DNA of 10,230 bases from Patescibacteria group bacterium UBA7522 (GTDB taxonomy: Bacteria; Patescibacteriota; CPR2; UBA1875). The stretch covers positions 15,942 to 26,171 of the forward strand of contig DLNA01000013.1 in NCBI GenBank assembly GCA_002476865.1. Reading direction: 5' to 3'. The notes below the pieces were generated by a model. That model did not search any database. It was not told where the DNA came from and worked only from the letters and a program-made list of their open reading frames with translations. Position numbers and translations under genes: made by a program. Every line of letters starts with the position of its first letter. The first letter of the stretch is position 1. Positions 1-6,856 of the stretch are shown one piece after another.

Positions 1-65
1 AATTTATTATGTTTATTAAGGGTCTAACTAAGAACAATCAGTAATATTTAAGTCCTGACTATTTT

Positions 66-2648
66 TTATTCAACATTTACCACAACAGAGGCGGTGGTGC
101 TTTGGAAAACAGAGTCCTTTACGATGGCGGTTATCTTTTTTGATCCAGTTGTCGTGAAATTTATATTAACTTTATAAAAAGAGCCGTCAAGTGTCGGGGT
201 GTAAGTTTTTCCATCAGCAGTTACTGTTAAGGATTTGAAACCTTTTGGTGTTCCGACACTTAGGACGATTATAAAATTCAGGCCGATTGTTTGACCTTCG
301 GTGGGCGACTGAAACTCTATTGTCGGTAAATCGTCTCCCGTGTGTAGGTCGCATTTTTCTGTCGGAATAGAGCCAGAATCAGTGGTGTAGCCCCTAGATT
401 TTGCCCACGCCAAGACCGGTGGATTCCAACGACCAAAAGATGGATCGTTGGCGGGTATCTCGGCTTGAATCGGAGAATAGATCCTGGTTTCTATTAGCTC
501 TGCGGGGCACTTATCGGTTGCCAGTTTTCCGCTTAGTTTATCTATCTTAACTTCGGCTGATTGCCCATTAGCAAGCGGAACTTTGTACCAAGAAGGGAAA
601 ATATCATAACTTTTTTGTTTTGTGGCGCTGGTAATCTGTCTTCCGGTGATTGCGTCTATACTGACATTTTTTATTCCGGATGGCTTCGTAAACCCTGACT
701 TAGGGAATTTTTTAAGCGCCTCTTTCATAAAAGCATTCCAAATAGGCGCAGCCGCAGTAACGCCGCCGGCATTTGTCATTTTTGTTCCGTCATTATTACC
801 AGCCCAAACAGCGGTTGATATATGAGGTGTGTAGCCGACTGTCCAAGCATCCTTATTATCATTAGTCGTCCCGGTTTTAGCTGCTACCGTGTGGCCAGGA
901 ATATAAAGGGGGCTCCTTGATCCAAACACATAGGATCGAGCGGGATTGTCGGAAAGCATGCTGCTCATTAAATAAGCAATTTGAGGGTCAAGTACTTGTT
1001 TGCCAGAACGCTCTTCGTATTTGTCTAAAACTTTACCGTTAGCGTCTTCTATTTTTATGTACCAAGAAAGATCCTGCTTGACCCCCTTATTCCCGAAAAC
1101 ACCATAAGCGGCGGCCATATCTATTGGCTTTACCTCTCCGGCGCCAAGGACCAGAGAGAGGCCATAGCGGTCGGGATCGTTTAGGGTGGTGATTCCCATT
1201 TCGTGAGCCGTTTCAAGGGTTTGATTCATGCCGGCGATATAAAGCGCCTTAACGGCCGGAATGTTTAATGATCCTTGGAGGGCCTTTCTGACCGTAACGG
1301 CGCCTCGAAAAGATCCGTCATAATTATTTGGAGTGTAGCCACCACCAAAATTTGTTTTGACGTCATAAAGGGTACTGCCGGGACCCCAATTTTCTTTTTT
1401 AAAGAGGGTGGCATATGCAAATGGCTTAAAAGAGGATCCTGGTTGTCTGTCTCTGGTAGCGACATTAACATTACCATCTATATCTTCATTGAAAAAATCT
1501 CTTGAGCCAACCATGGCAAGAATTTGACCGGTTTTAGGGTCAACCGAGACCAGGGCGGCGTTGCTGGCACGGTAGGCCTTATCGTTTCTAGCGCCAATCT
1601 CCTTGACAGCTTTATTGGCGATGTCGTACAAATCTTTATCGAGCGTCGTATAAACCTTTAAACCACCCTCGTTCGCCATCTGCTCTCCATATTTTTCCAC
1701 TAGCTTTTGTTTAACGTACATTACAAAATGAGGGGCCTCGATTGAACCATAGGGATTTGAGGCAAATACAATTTTTCTCTCTTTTGCTTTGTCGGCTTCT
1801 TCTTGGGTAATATAGCCCTGATCTGCCATTAATTGGAGGACTATATTTTTTCTTGCTAAAAGAGCATCCTTATTTTCTCCGTATGGAGAATAGTAGGTTG
1901 GTGCTTGAGGTAATGCGGCCAAAACAGCTGCCTCTTCTAGCTTAATGTCTTTTAAATCTTTATCGAAGTAAGTTTTAGCGGCTACCTTTACTCCATAGGC
2001 ATTTGAGCCGTAGGGGATTTCGTTTAAGTACATTTTTAAGATATCGTCTTTTTTGTACATCGCCTCGATCTCTATTGCCAAAATTAGCTCTCTTATTTTT
2101 CTGGTAAAATTTTGTTCCGGAGAGAGGATCGCATTTTTTACAAACTGTTGTGTAATTGTGGAGCCACCCTGTAAATTACCACCGGAAACTCGAGAGAATA
2201 TGTTGTATAGAGCAGAGCCGATAATACGGGTTGGAGAAAATCCGGTATGACGATAAAAATTTTTATCTTCAACCGCTACCGTTGCATTTTTGATATTTTC
2301 CGGTATCTCGTTAAATTCAACCAAAATACGGTTTTTGTCGCCATGCATCTCATAAAGAAGCTTGCCGTTTCGATCAAATATTTGAGTTGTTTGTGCGGCG
2401 AATCTGGAGTTTATTTTGTTCGGCGTTGGTAGGTCTTTGGCATACCAGCCAAAAAGACCGATTATAATTGCCAAAAAAACTACTGCCAAAGTTCCAATCT
2501 TTTTTAAACCCTCTTTTGTTGTGAACAAGTATTTAAAATAATTTTTAATGGCTTTTGGCGAAAAAGAAGACATCGAAATACTAGCGCTTTTTGCGCGCCT
2601 AAGATTTCTTTTTGCTCGTTGTTGTCTCGAATTGTATTTTAGCGACAT
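66..2648 (-). CDS. Bifunctional peptidoglycan synthase, class A penicillin-binding protein (PBP1A type)
   Basis: This protein polymerises lipid II into glycan strands and cross-links the peptides at the outer face of the membrane. The 860 residues show a basic cytoplasmic tail (1-50), one membrane segment (about 51-70), a GT51 glycosyltransferase domain (about 85-290) with catalytic Glu127 in EDKNFYRHTG and the QGGSTITQQ motif near 160-168, and then a transpeptidase domain. The transpeptidase triad is intact: S405-x-x-K408 in PGSSFKP, S460-L-N462, and KTGT at 591-594. The last 90 or so residues are beta-rich and Ig-like, a plausible wall- or partner-binding module. The ATG at 2648 has no Shine-Dalgarno site and lies only about 14 nt after the predicted transcription start. 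The gene diverges from tyrS. The family call is secure; the exact paralogue name (ponA, mrcA) is not assignable from sequence alone. Confidence 0.96.
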   Translation of the reverse strand: MSLKYNSRQQRAKRNLRRAKSASISMSSFSPKAIKNYFKYLFTTKEGLKKIGTLAVVFLAIIIGLFGWYAKDLPTPNKINSRFAAQTTQIFDRNGKLLYEMHGDKNRILVEFNEIPENIKNATVAVEDKNFYRHTGFSPTRIIGSALYNIFSRVSGGNLQGGSTITQQFVKNAILSPEQNFTRKIRELILAIEIEAMYKKDDILKMYLNEIPYGSNAYGVKVAAKTYFDKDLKDIKLEEAAVLAALPQAPTYYSPYGENKDALLARKNIVLQLMADQGYITQEEADKAKERKIVFASNPYGSIEAPHFVMYVKQKLVEKYGEQMANEGGLKVYTTLDKDLYDIANKAVKEIGARNDKAYRASNAALVSVDPKTGQILAMVGSRDFFNEDIDGNVNVATRDRQPGSSFKPFAYATLFKKENWGPGSTLYDVKTNFGGGYTPNNYDGSFRGAVTVRKALQGSLNIPAVKALYIAGMNQTLETAHEMGITTLNDPDRYGLSLVLGAGEVKPIDMAAAYGVFGNKGVKQDLSWYIKIEDANGKVLDKYEERSGKQVLDPQIAYLMSSMLSDNPARSYVFGSRSPLYIPGHTVAAKTGTTNDNKDAWTVGYTPHISTAVWAGNNDGTKMTNAGGVTAAAPIWNAFMKEALKKFPKSGFTKPSGIKNVSIDAITGRQITSATKQKSYDIFPSWYKVPLANGQSAEVKIDKLSGKLATDKCPAELIETRIYSPIQAEIPANDPSFGRWNPPVLAWAKSRGYTTDSGSIPTEKCDLHTGDDLPTIEFQSPTEGQTIGLNFIIVLSVGTPKGFKSLTVTADGKTYTPTLDGSFYKVNINFTTTGSKKITAIVKDSVFQSTTASVVVNVE

Positions 2649-2664
2649 ATTAGTAACTTTACAT

Positions 2665-2692
2665 TTGAATTATAATCTTTGATAAGTATAAT
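2665..2692 (+). promoter_or_regulatory. Predicted promoter of tyrS
   Basis: On the plus strand TTGAAT (2665-2670) is followed after 16 bp by TATAAT (2687-2692), with a start expected near 2699 and a leader of about 65 nt. A TTGACA at 2715-2720 is a good -35 but has no credible -10 after it. The promoter lies within the inverted repeat CTTTACATT (2657-2665) / AATGTAAAG (2690-2698). Confidence 0.5.
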
Positions 2693-2697
2693 GTAAA
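2669..2697 (-). promoter_or_regulatory. Predicted promoter of the penicillin-binding protein gene
   Basis: On the minus strand TTTACA (2692-2697) is followed after 17 bp by a perfect TATAAT (2669-2674). The predicted start near 2662 gives a leader of only about 14 nt. It shares nearly the same bases with the predicted tyrS promoter on the other strand. This is motif matching only. Confidence 0.6.
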
Positions 2698-2764
2698 GGT
2701 GTCTATAAATTAGTTTGACATAAAAATTGCTTCGATGATCTTTTTCAATTAAGGAAGGAACTTT

Positions 2765-3934
2765 ATGACCCATAAAGAAAAAATTAAGGACTTACTGACA
2801 CGGGGAGTTACCAATGTTATCGAAAAAAAGCATTTAGAAACATCCTTAAAATCGTCAAAAAAATTACGAGTAAAGTTTGGGATTGATCCTACCGGTCCAG
2901 ACGTTCATATTGGTCATGCAGTTGTTCTTTGGAAGCTTCGTCAATTTCAAGATCTTGGTCATAAAGTAGTTCTAATCATAGGTGACTTTACGGCTCAAAT
3001 TGGCGACCCCTCAGATAAAGAGGCCGAAAGACAGCCGCTATCTGCCGACGAAATAAAAAAGAATCTAAAAGGATATCTTGAACAGATCGGCAAAATAGTT
3101 GATTTAAAAAAGGTCGAGCTAAAACACAATGGCGAATGGCATCGTAAGGGAACAAAGCAAAAAATGATTGAGGAGGCGATGAACTTTACAGTAAATCAGA
3201 TGTTAAAGAGGGATAATTTTGCAAAACGCCTCTCCGAGGACAAGCCGGTGGGACTACATGAATTTTTGTACCCCTTGCTTCAGGGTATGGACTCAGTAGC
3301 AATTAAGGCCGACATTGAACTCGGCGGGAATGATCAGTACTTTAATCTTTTGGCCGGAAGAACCCTTCAGAAAAGATACGGCCAAAAAGAGCAAGATATT
3401 TTAACCGTTGATCTTTTGGAGGGCACCGATGGTCGAAAGATGAGCAAGAGCTATAATAATGCGATCTATCTTTTGGATAAGCCATCGGAAAAATATGGCA
3501 AAATAATGTCGATAAAAGATGAATTGATTGAAAAGTATTTTTTATTGGCAACCGATTTAACTATAAAAGAGATAGACGCCATCATAAAAAAAGGCCCAAG
3601 AGAAGCAAAGGGATCTTTGGCTTTTGAGATAGTAAAGCGATATCATGGCGAGAATGTTGCCAATGAGGCCGCTTCTGATTTTGAGAAAAAATTTATAAAA
3701 AAAGAGCTACCAGATGAAATGCCAGAGATAAAAATTCCTTATTTAACTCAATCACTGGCCGATATTCTAGTTGATGCAAAGATGGCGGTCTCTAAATCTG
3801 AAGCCAGGCGCTTAATTGAGCAGGGCGGTGTAAGAGTTGACGGGGCTTGTATTGGTGAAAGAGAAGCAAAGATAGAACCGACAAGAGGAATGATTATTCA
3901 GGTTGGGAAAAGAAAATTTTTGAAGGTAAAATAA
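2765..3934 (+). CDS. tyrS: Tyrosyl-tRNA synthetase (TyrZ-like type)
   Basis: This enzyme charges tRNA-Tyr with tyrosine in the cytoplasm using ATP. It has 389 residues, close to the usual family length. The class I Rossmann fold carries HIGH at 48-51 (in DPTGPDVHIGH) and KMSKS at 225-229 (in DGRKMSKSYNN). A complete KMSKS, rather than the KFGKT form of the Escherichia coli type, points to the second bacterial TyrRS type (TyrZ-like). The C-terminal 60 or so residues form an S4 RNA-binding domain with a typical SKSEARRLIEQGGVRVDG core. The ATG at 2765 follows a good Shine-Dalgarno site (AAGGAAGGA, 2751-2759). The gene is divergent from the penicillin-binding protein gene and is followed by a hairpin, so it is probably monocistronic. 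Confidence 0.97.
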   Translation: MTHKEKIKDLLTRGVTNVIEKKHLETSLKSSKKLRVKFGIDPTGPDVHIGHAVVLWKLRQFQDLGHKVVLIIGDFTAQIGDPSDKEAERQPLSADEIKKNLKGYLEQIGKIVDLKKVELKHNGEWHRKGTKQKMIEEAMNFTVNQMLKRDNFAKRLSEDKPVGLHEFLYPLLQGMDSVAIKADIELGGNDQYFNLLAGRTLQKRYGQKEQDILTVDLLEGTDGRKMSKSYNNAIYLLDKPSEKYGKIMSIKDELIEKYFLLATDLTIKEIDAIIKKGPREAKGSLAFEIVKRYHGENVANEAASDFEKKFIKKELPDEMPEIKIPYLTQSLADILVDAKMAVSKSEARRLIEQGGVRVDGACIGEREAKIEPTRGMIIQVGKRKFLKVK

Positions 3935-3944
3935 GCTTATAAGT

Positions 3945-3969
3945 TCTAGCACGCTGTGCCTCGCCAAAT
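3945..3969 (+). repeat. Intergenic repeat, copy A
   Basis: The pattern is TCTAGC, nine variable bases, then CTCGCCAAAT. The same words with the same spacing recur at 4491-4515. In this copy the variable part holds a small GCAC/GTGC hairpin. Both copies lie just after a gene, which suggests a small dispersed intergenic element. Confidence 0.45.
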
Positions 3970-3978
3970 GGAACATAC

Positions 3979-4008
3979 TAAATGAGCTGCCGCAAGGTAG
4001 CTTATTTA
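3979..4008 (+). terminator. GNRA-capped hairpin after tyrS, probable terminator or 3' end
   Basis: The arms 3979-3991 and 3996-4008 form about 13 pairs, including two G-T wobbles, around a GCAA tetraloop. The hairpin lies 45 bases after the tyrS stop. The sequence after it is AT-rich (TATTAATG) but has no clean T-run, so it may be a weak terminator or an RNA-stabilising 3' structure. The pairing itself is clear. Confidence 0.5.
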
Positions 4009-4049
4009 TATTAATGACACACAGATTTTAGTTTGCTAAGTACCTTTCG

Positions 4050-4058
4050 TGCTAAAAT
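4050..4058 (+). promoter_or_regulatory. Extended -10 element of a probable leaderless transcript
   Basis: TG at 4050-4051, one base, then TAAAAT (4053-4058) ends six bases before the ATG at 4065, so transcription would start at or next to the start codon. No Shine-Dalgarno site is present. No good -35 is seen at the normal distance, which fits an extended -10 promoter. Confidence 0.4.
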
Positions 4059-4064
4059 ATTCAC

Positions 4065-4454
4065 ATGAAAGAAGATTTAGATAAAATATTTGATACTTTG
4101 CTCCCAATATTAAAAGATTATTCGCCTCCCTTTTCTGTCGATAAACCGTCTAAAGCTTTAAAGGGAAAAAGGAATTATACTCTTGTTTCGAGTAAAAAGG
4201 TCATTATTGCAGGAAGAGAAAGAAGCGAAGTTTATTTTGCGGGCATTATAAAACAGAAAGATTATGTAGGTTTTTACTATATGTTGGCTTATTCTGAACC
4301 AAAAATAAAAGAACAGTTATCGCCCGATTTTCTTAAGCTCCTAAGGGGTAAAAGCTGTTTCTATATCAGGAGGATCGATAAGGTTCTTTTGGCAGATATT
4401 AAAAAGGCCCTGGATATTGCTTTAGATTACTATAAGCATAAAGGCTGGGTGTAA
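4065..4454 (+). CDS. Small DUF1801-like protein of unknown function
   Basis: This is a 129-residue soluble protein with no signal peptide or membrane segment. The central and C-terminal part (about 55-128) resembles the DUF1801 / YdhG-like fold: a strand rich in aromatic residues (EVYFAGIIKQKDYVGFYYM), then a helix, then KSCFYIRRIDKVLLADIKKAL, where family members carry a basic-aromatic strand followed by a helix starting with two or three acidic or basic residues. The family has no firmly established biochemical role, so none is given here. The gene has its own extended -10 and no Shine-Dalgarno site. It stands alone between two intergenic repeats. That it is a gene is fairly certain; the family call is moderate and made from memory of the pattern. 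Confidence 0.7.
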   Translation: MKEDLDKIFDTLLPILKDYSPPFSVDKPSKALKGKRNYTLVSSKKVIIAGRERSEVYFAGIIKQKDYVGFYYMLAYSEPKIKEQLSPDFLKLLRGKSCFYIRRIDKVLLADIKKALDIALDYYKHKGWV

Positions 4455-4485
4455 GGCACGGGAGAGAAACTGCCCATTACTCCTT

Positions 4486-4560
4486 TTGGCTCTAGCGCTT
4501 AATAGCTCGCCAAATAGCGCAAACAGACTCTAATGAACCTTTTTTGCTTTTTAGAGCCAA
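4486..4560. repeat. Inverted repeat enclosing a branched potential RNA structure
   Basis: TTGGCTCTA (4486-4494) pairs perfectly with TAGAGCCAA (4552-4560). Directly inside it, GCGCT (4495-4499) pairs with AGCGC (4516-4520), giving a Y-shaped fold. A T-rich run (about 4540-4551) precedes the closing arm. It overlaps intergenic repeat copy B. It could be a terminator of the upstream gene or a degenerate mobile repeat. Confidence 0.4.
4491..4515 (+). repeat. Intergenic repeat, copy B
   Basis: This is the second copy of TCTAGC, nine variable bases, CTCGCCAAAT, with spacing identical to the copy at 3945-3969. A looser match (ACT..AATGA) follows in both copies. Here the repeat sits inside a larger inverted repeat. 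Confidence 0.45.
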
Positions 4561-4734
4561 GGAAGACGGTTTGAGAAAGTTAATATATTTGTGCAATAAG
4601 GCAATATAATTTGGCTGTGTCAAAATAGCAATACATTATAAATAGATATCGAGATGTTCTAAAAAATTATTGGCACTTGAAAATATAGTAATAAAAAGTA
4701 GAATATTTACTATAGACGTATGGAAAATAAGCAT

Positions 4735-4758
4735 AAACACAGTTTATAGGCTGTGTTT
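4735..4758 (+). promoter_or_regulatory. Leader hairpin abutting the cysS ribosome binding site
   Basis: AAACACAG (4735-4742) pairs perfectly with CTGTGTTT (4751-4758) around an 8-nt loop. The stem ends at the start of the Shine-Dalgarno site (TAAAGGA, 4758-4764), which is 8 nt from the ATG. The word GGCTGTGT in the second arm also occurs at 4613-4620 and could compete for the same partner. Confidence 0.45.
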
Positions 4759-4772
4759 AAAGGATTACATAA

Positions 4773-6209
4773 ATGAGACTTTATAATACTCAAAGCCGAA
4801 AAATAGAAGAGTTAATACCCATAGCTGGGAACAGTATAAATATGTATGTTTGTGGACCTACAGTGTATGATCACGCACATATTGGGAACCTTAGGACATA
4901 CTTGAATGAAGATTTTCTAAGACGTGCTTTAGAATATATAGGCTATGAAGTTACCGAAGTAATGAATATTACTGATATAGAGGATAAAATTATTAATGCC
5001 GCCAATAGAAGTGGTGTCAATTTTCGTGAAATCACTATAAGATTTGAAAAAGCTTTTCTAAAAAACCTTAGTGAACTTAATATCAAAAAACCAACGTCGA
5101 TGCCCCGTGCTACAGAAGAAATTGACAGTATGATTAAAATTATTGAGGAGCTCCTTAAAAAAAAGATTGCCTACAAATCAGTAGATAATAGTGTATATTT
5201 TTCTATATCAAAATTCGAAAATTATGGAAAATTATCACAACTTGATTCCTCTGGTCTCAAGATTGGTGCTCGCGTTTCTCAAGATGAGTATGATAAAGAT
5301 AATGCTCGGGATTTTGTTATATGGAAATCAAGAAAAGAAAATGAGCCTAGTTGGGTAGCACCATTTGGAGATGGTCGCCCAGGTTGGCACATTGAATGTT
5401 CTGCTATGAGTATGAAGTATTTAGCCGAAACAATAGATATTCATGCTGGCGCAGTTGATTTGATATTCCCACACCACGAGAACGAGATTGCTCTTAGTGA
5501 GGCCTATAGTGGTAAACAATTTGTTCGATACTGGTTTCACCCCGAACATTTATTAGTTGATAATCAAAGAATGGGAAAATCAATGGGCAATACCTATAAA
5601 CTCAAAGATATAATTAATAAATATAATGTAGAAGCTCTTGCTTTCCGAATGCTTTGTCTTATGTCAAATTATCGTGAAAAATTAAATTTTACAGGAAAAT
5701 CAATTATTCAGGCGCAAAAAACTTTAAACAATTTGCGACATTTTACAACGAGAATAGATCAATTAACAGCCAGAAAAGATAATGTGGGTCTTAGTAAAGA
5801 AATTAATATAGCTAAGAATAATTTTGAAAGTGCAATCAATAATAATCTAAATATGCCGGAAGCGATGTCGGCTCTATTCTATCTTATTAAAAAGGTTAAT
5901 AAGATATCCACTCAAGGATTAACAAGGAAAGAGGCTGTGCTAGTTTTAGATACTATCTCAGATTTTGATAAAATCCTTGGGCTTGACTTGATCCAAAATA
6001 AAGACTTGTCTAACAACAATGAACTAAATTCATTGCTCGATAAAAGACTAAAGGCCAGAATGGCTAAAGATTGGGTTAGTTCAGACACAATTCGTAAAAA
6101 GATAATAAAACTTGGATTTGACGTAGAGGATACTAAGAATGGACAGATATTAACAGAGAGTAACTCAAGTACAAAAAATATAAATAGCGATTCTAATAAA
6201 ATTATATAG
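4773..6209 (+). CDS. cysS: Cysteinyl-tRNA synthetase
   Basis: This enzyme charges tRNA-Cys with cysteine in the cytoplasm. It is a class I enzyme of 478 residues, normal for the family. The zinc ligands that select the cysteine thiol are all in place: C27 (MYVCGPTVYDHAHIGN), C208 (GWHIECSAMS), H233 and E237 (FPHHENEIALSEA). The HIGH motif reads HIGN (36-39), common in this family. The KMSKS loop reads RMGKS (265-269); the key Lys268 is kept, but the first and third positions are not standard. The C-terminus shows the usual helical anticodon domain, with LKARMAKDWVSSDTIRKK typical of CysRS, then a short Ser/Asn-rich tail. The ATG at 4773 has a Shine-Dalgarno site (TAAAGGA) 8 nt upstream. Codon use looks more AT-rich than in tyrS. 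A truncated GNAT gene follows after 11 bases. Confidence 0.97.
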   Translation: MRLYNTQSRKIEELIPIAGNSINMYVCGPTVYDHAHIGNLRTYLNEDFLRRALEYIGYEVTEVMNITDIEDKIINAANRSGVNFREITIRFEKAFLKNLSELNIKKPTSMPRATEEIDSMIKIIEELLKKKIAYKSVDNSVYFSISKFENYGKLSQLDSSGLKIGARVSQDEYDKDNARDFVIWKSRKENEPSWVAPFGDGRPGWHIECSAMSMKYLAETIDIHAGAVDLIFPHHENEIALSEAYSGKQFVRYWFHPEHLLVDNQRMGKSMGNTYKLKDIINKYNVEALAFRMLCLMSNYREKLNFTGKSIIQAQKTLNNLRHFTTRIDQLTARKDNVGLSKEINIAKNNFESAINNNLNMPEAMSALFYLIKKVNKISTQGLTRKEAVLVLDTISDFDKILGLDLIQNKDLSNNNELNSLLDKRLKARMAKDWVSSDTIRKKIIKLGFDVEDTKNGQILTESNSSTKNINSDSNKII

Positions 6210-6220
6210 TATACAAACAC

Positions 6221-6418
6221 ATGAAAAAACTTAATAACATTACAATAAGGCATGCAAAAATCAGTGATATTGATAGTATCGTTAATATCTGGTTTTCAAA
6301 TTTCTCAAATACACGTACGTTGACGAATGATGCAAAAAGAAATAGAACTTTTGAATATAAAGATGTTCTATGTAACGATAACCATTATTTGTTAAGTTTT
6401 TCGATAATGTTTTGTTAA
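6221..6418 (+). pseudogene. Truncated GNAT-type acetyltransferase, N-terminal remnant
   Basis: The first 25 or so residues (ITIRHAKISDIDSIVNIW) match the opening strand and helix of GNAT acetyltransferases, which transfer acetyl from acetyl-CoA to amines. The rest of the fold, including the acetyl-CoA loop, is absent: the frame stops after 65 residues, and its last stretch (HYLLSFSIMFC) does not look like GNAT sequence. The break falls near 6388, where the opposing island gene begins to look unrelated to its own family. The gene follows cysS by 11 bases with no Shine-Dalgarno site, so it was probably cotranscribed. The GNAT call rests on a short segment. The alternative is a chance ORF or another small protein. 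Confidence 0.45.
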
Positions 6419-6716
6419 GTCTTGGATGCAACTGAGTATTCAGTATTTCCTCTTGGTTAATTGAAAAAGAGTTCCCTATTCTATAAATTAGGTTTTTATT
6501 CAGTAGCTTATCTATGACTTCCTTAACTGTTACTTCTGAGACTTTGTAAATAACGAAATCCCTTTGGATTAAGTCAGCTGTTTTTTTATCTAGACAGCCT
6601 ATACTCATACGTATGATTAGACTCAGTATTCTTAACTCATTTAAACTAATATCTAAAGAGAAAAGATGGTCGTAAAGATTCATTGGGTATTTTAGAAATT
6701 GAGTTTTATTTTTCAT
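6282..6716 (-). CDS. Winged-helix protein resembling the N-terminus of phage replication protein O
   Basis: The chosen start at 6716 gives 144 residues and has an AAGGA site 5 nt upstream; the earlier ATG codons (6722, 6764) lack one. Residues 9-85 (FLKYPMNLYDHLF, LNELRILSLIIRMSIG, a basic middle, then VSEVTVKEVIDKLLNKNLIYRIGN) follow the order seen in the Phage_rep_O N-terminal domain and related winged-helix replication or plasmid proteins, which bind DNA. It is much shorter than a full O protein, so it may be a stand-alone regulator or replication accessory. From about residue 109 the protein is encoded opposite the GNAT remnant, so the last 35 residues are probably a read-through tail and not native. 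It overlaps the upstream gene by 11 bases, as in a translationally coupled operon. Confidence 0.6.
   Translation of the reverse strand: MKNKTQFLKYPMNLYDHLFSLDISLNELRILSLIIRMSIGCLDKKTADLIQRDFVIYKVSEVTVKEVIDKLLNKNLIYRIGNSFSINQEEILNTQLHPRLNKTLSKNLTNNGYRYIEHLYIQKFYFFLHHSSTYVYLRNLKTRY
6388..6420. repeat. 10-bp direct repeat at the probable island boundary
   Basis: TTTGTTAAGT occurs at 6388-6397 and again at 6411-6420, a 23-bp period. It lies where the GNAT-like frame loses its character and where the opposing winged-helix gene passes into its non-native tail. It may be a remnant of an integration site, or simply part of the 3' end of the winged-helix gene. Confidence 0.35.
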
Positions 6717-6849
6717 TATCATCCTTGGAGAGAATCTTGAAGTATCTAACAAGACTCTCTCCAATCTCCTTTAGCTCAATGTCAGAACAGCTAAAGTCAT
6801 AATTATTTAGCAAGATTTTTCTAAGTTCCTCTAAGCTATTCTTATACAT
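6706..6849 (-). CDS. Small helical protein, 47 residues, unknown function
   Basis: The start at 6849 lies 7 bases after the stop of the zinc-knuckle gene and has a weak GGG-containing site about 5 nt upstream. The longer frame starting at 6906 would overlap that gene by 50 bases and is less likely. The protein reads as two amphipathic helices: SLEELRKILLNNYDF, then DIELKEIGESLVRYFKIL, with a charged end. I recall similar short proteins (helix, YxF-type turn, acidic helix ending in Lxx(F/Y)xxL) near mobile genes in Patescibacteria, but no function is known to me. Its stop overlaps the start of the winged-helix gene, so the two are probably translated together. Confidence 0.55.
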   Translation of the reverse strand: MYKNSLEELRKILLNNYDFSCSDIELKEIGESLVRYFKILSKDDNEK

Positions 6850-6856
6850 AGGGACC

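Larger units (their letters stand above)
4455..4772. other. Structured intergenic stretch before cysS
   Basis: I see no gene in these 318 bases. They hold repeat copy B (4491-4515), a long-range 9-bp inverted repeat (4486-4494 with 4552-4560), a lone TATAAT at 4605-4610 without a matching -35, an AT-rich tract, and the hairpin next to the cysS ribosome site (4735-4758). The cysS promoter must lie here but cannot be fixed. No T-box or tRNA-like element is recognisable. Confidence 0.6.

Noticed and set aside
1..65. Terminator for the penicillin-binding protein gene
   Set aside because: The only inverted repeat (AGTC/GACT) is four bases long, and its T-run lies in the wrong direction for that gene.
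622..825. Short plus-strand frames inside the penicillin-binding protein gene (also 1275-1505, 2053-2250, 2247-2432)
   Set aside because: They lie antisense to an intact, strongly conserved gene and show no family features or ribosome sites.
3342..3551. A 69-residue minus-strand frame inside tyrS
   Set aside because: It covers the KMSKS region of tyrS in antisense and has no independent support.
4455..4772. T-box riboswitch upstream of cysS
   Set aside because: No T-box core sequence or terminator/antiterminator pair is visible.
5912..6253. A 113-residue minus-strand frame over the end of cysS
   Set aside because: It is antisense to conserved CysRS sequence, and its hydrophobic, Ser/Leu-rich translation is typical of a mirror frame.
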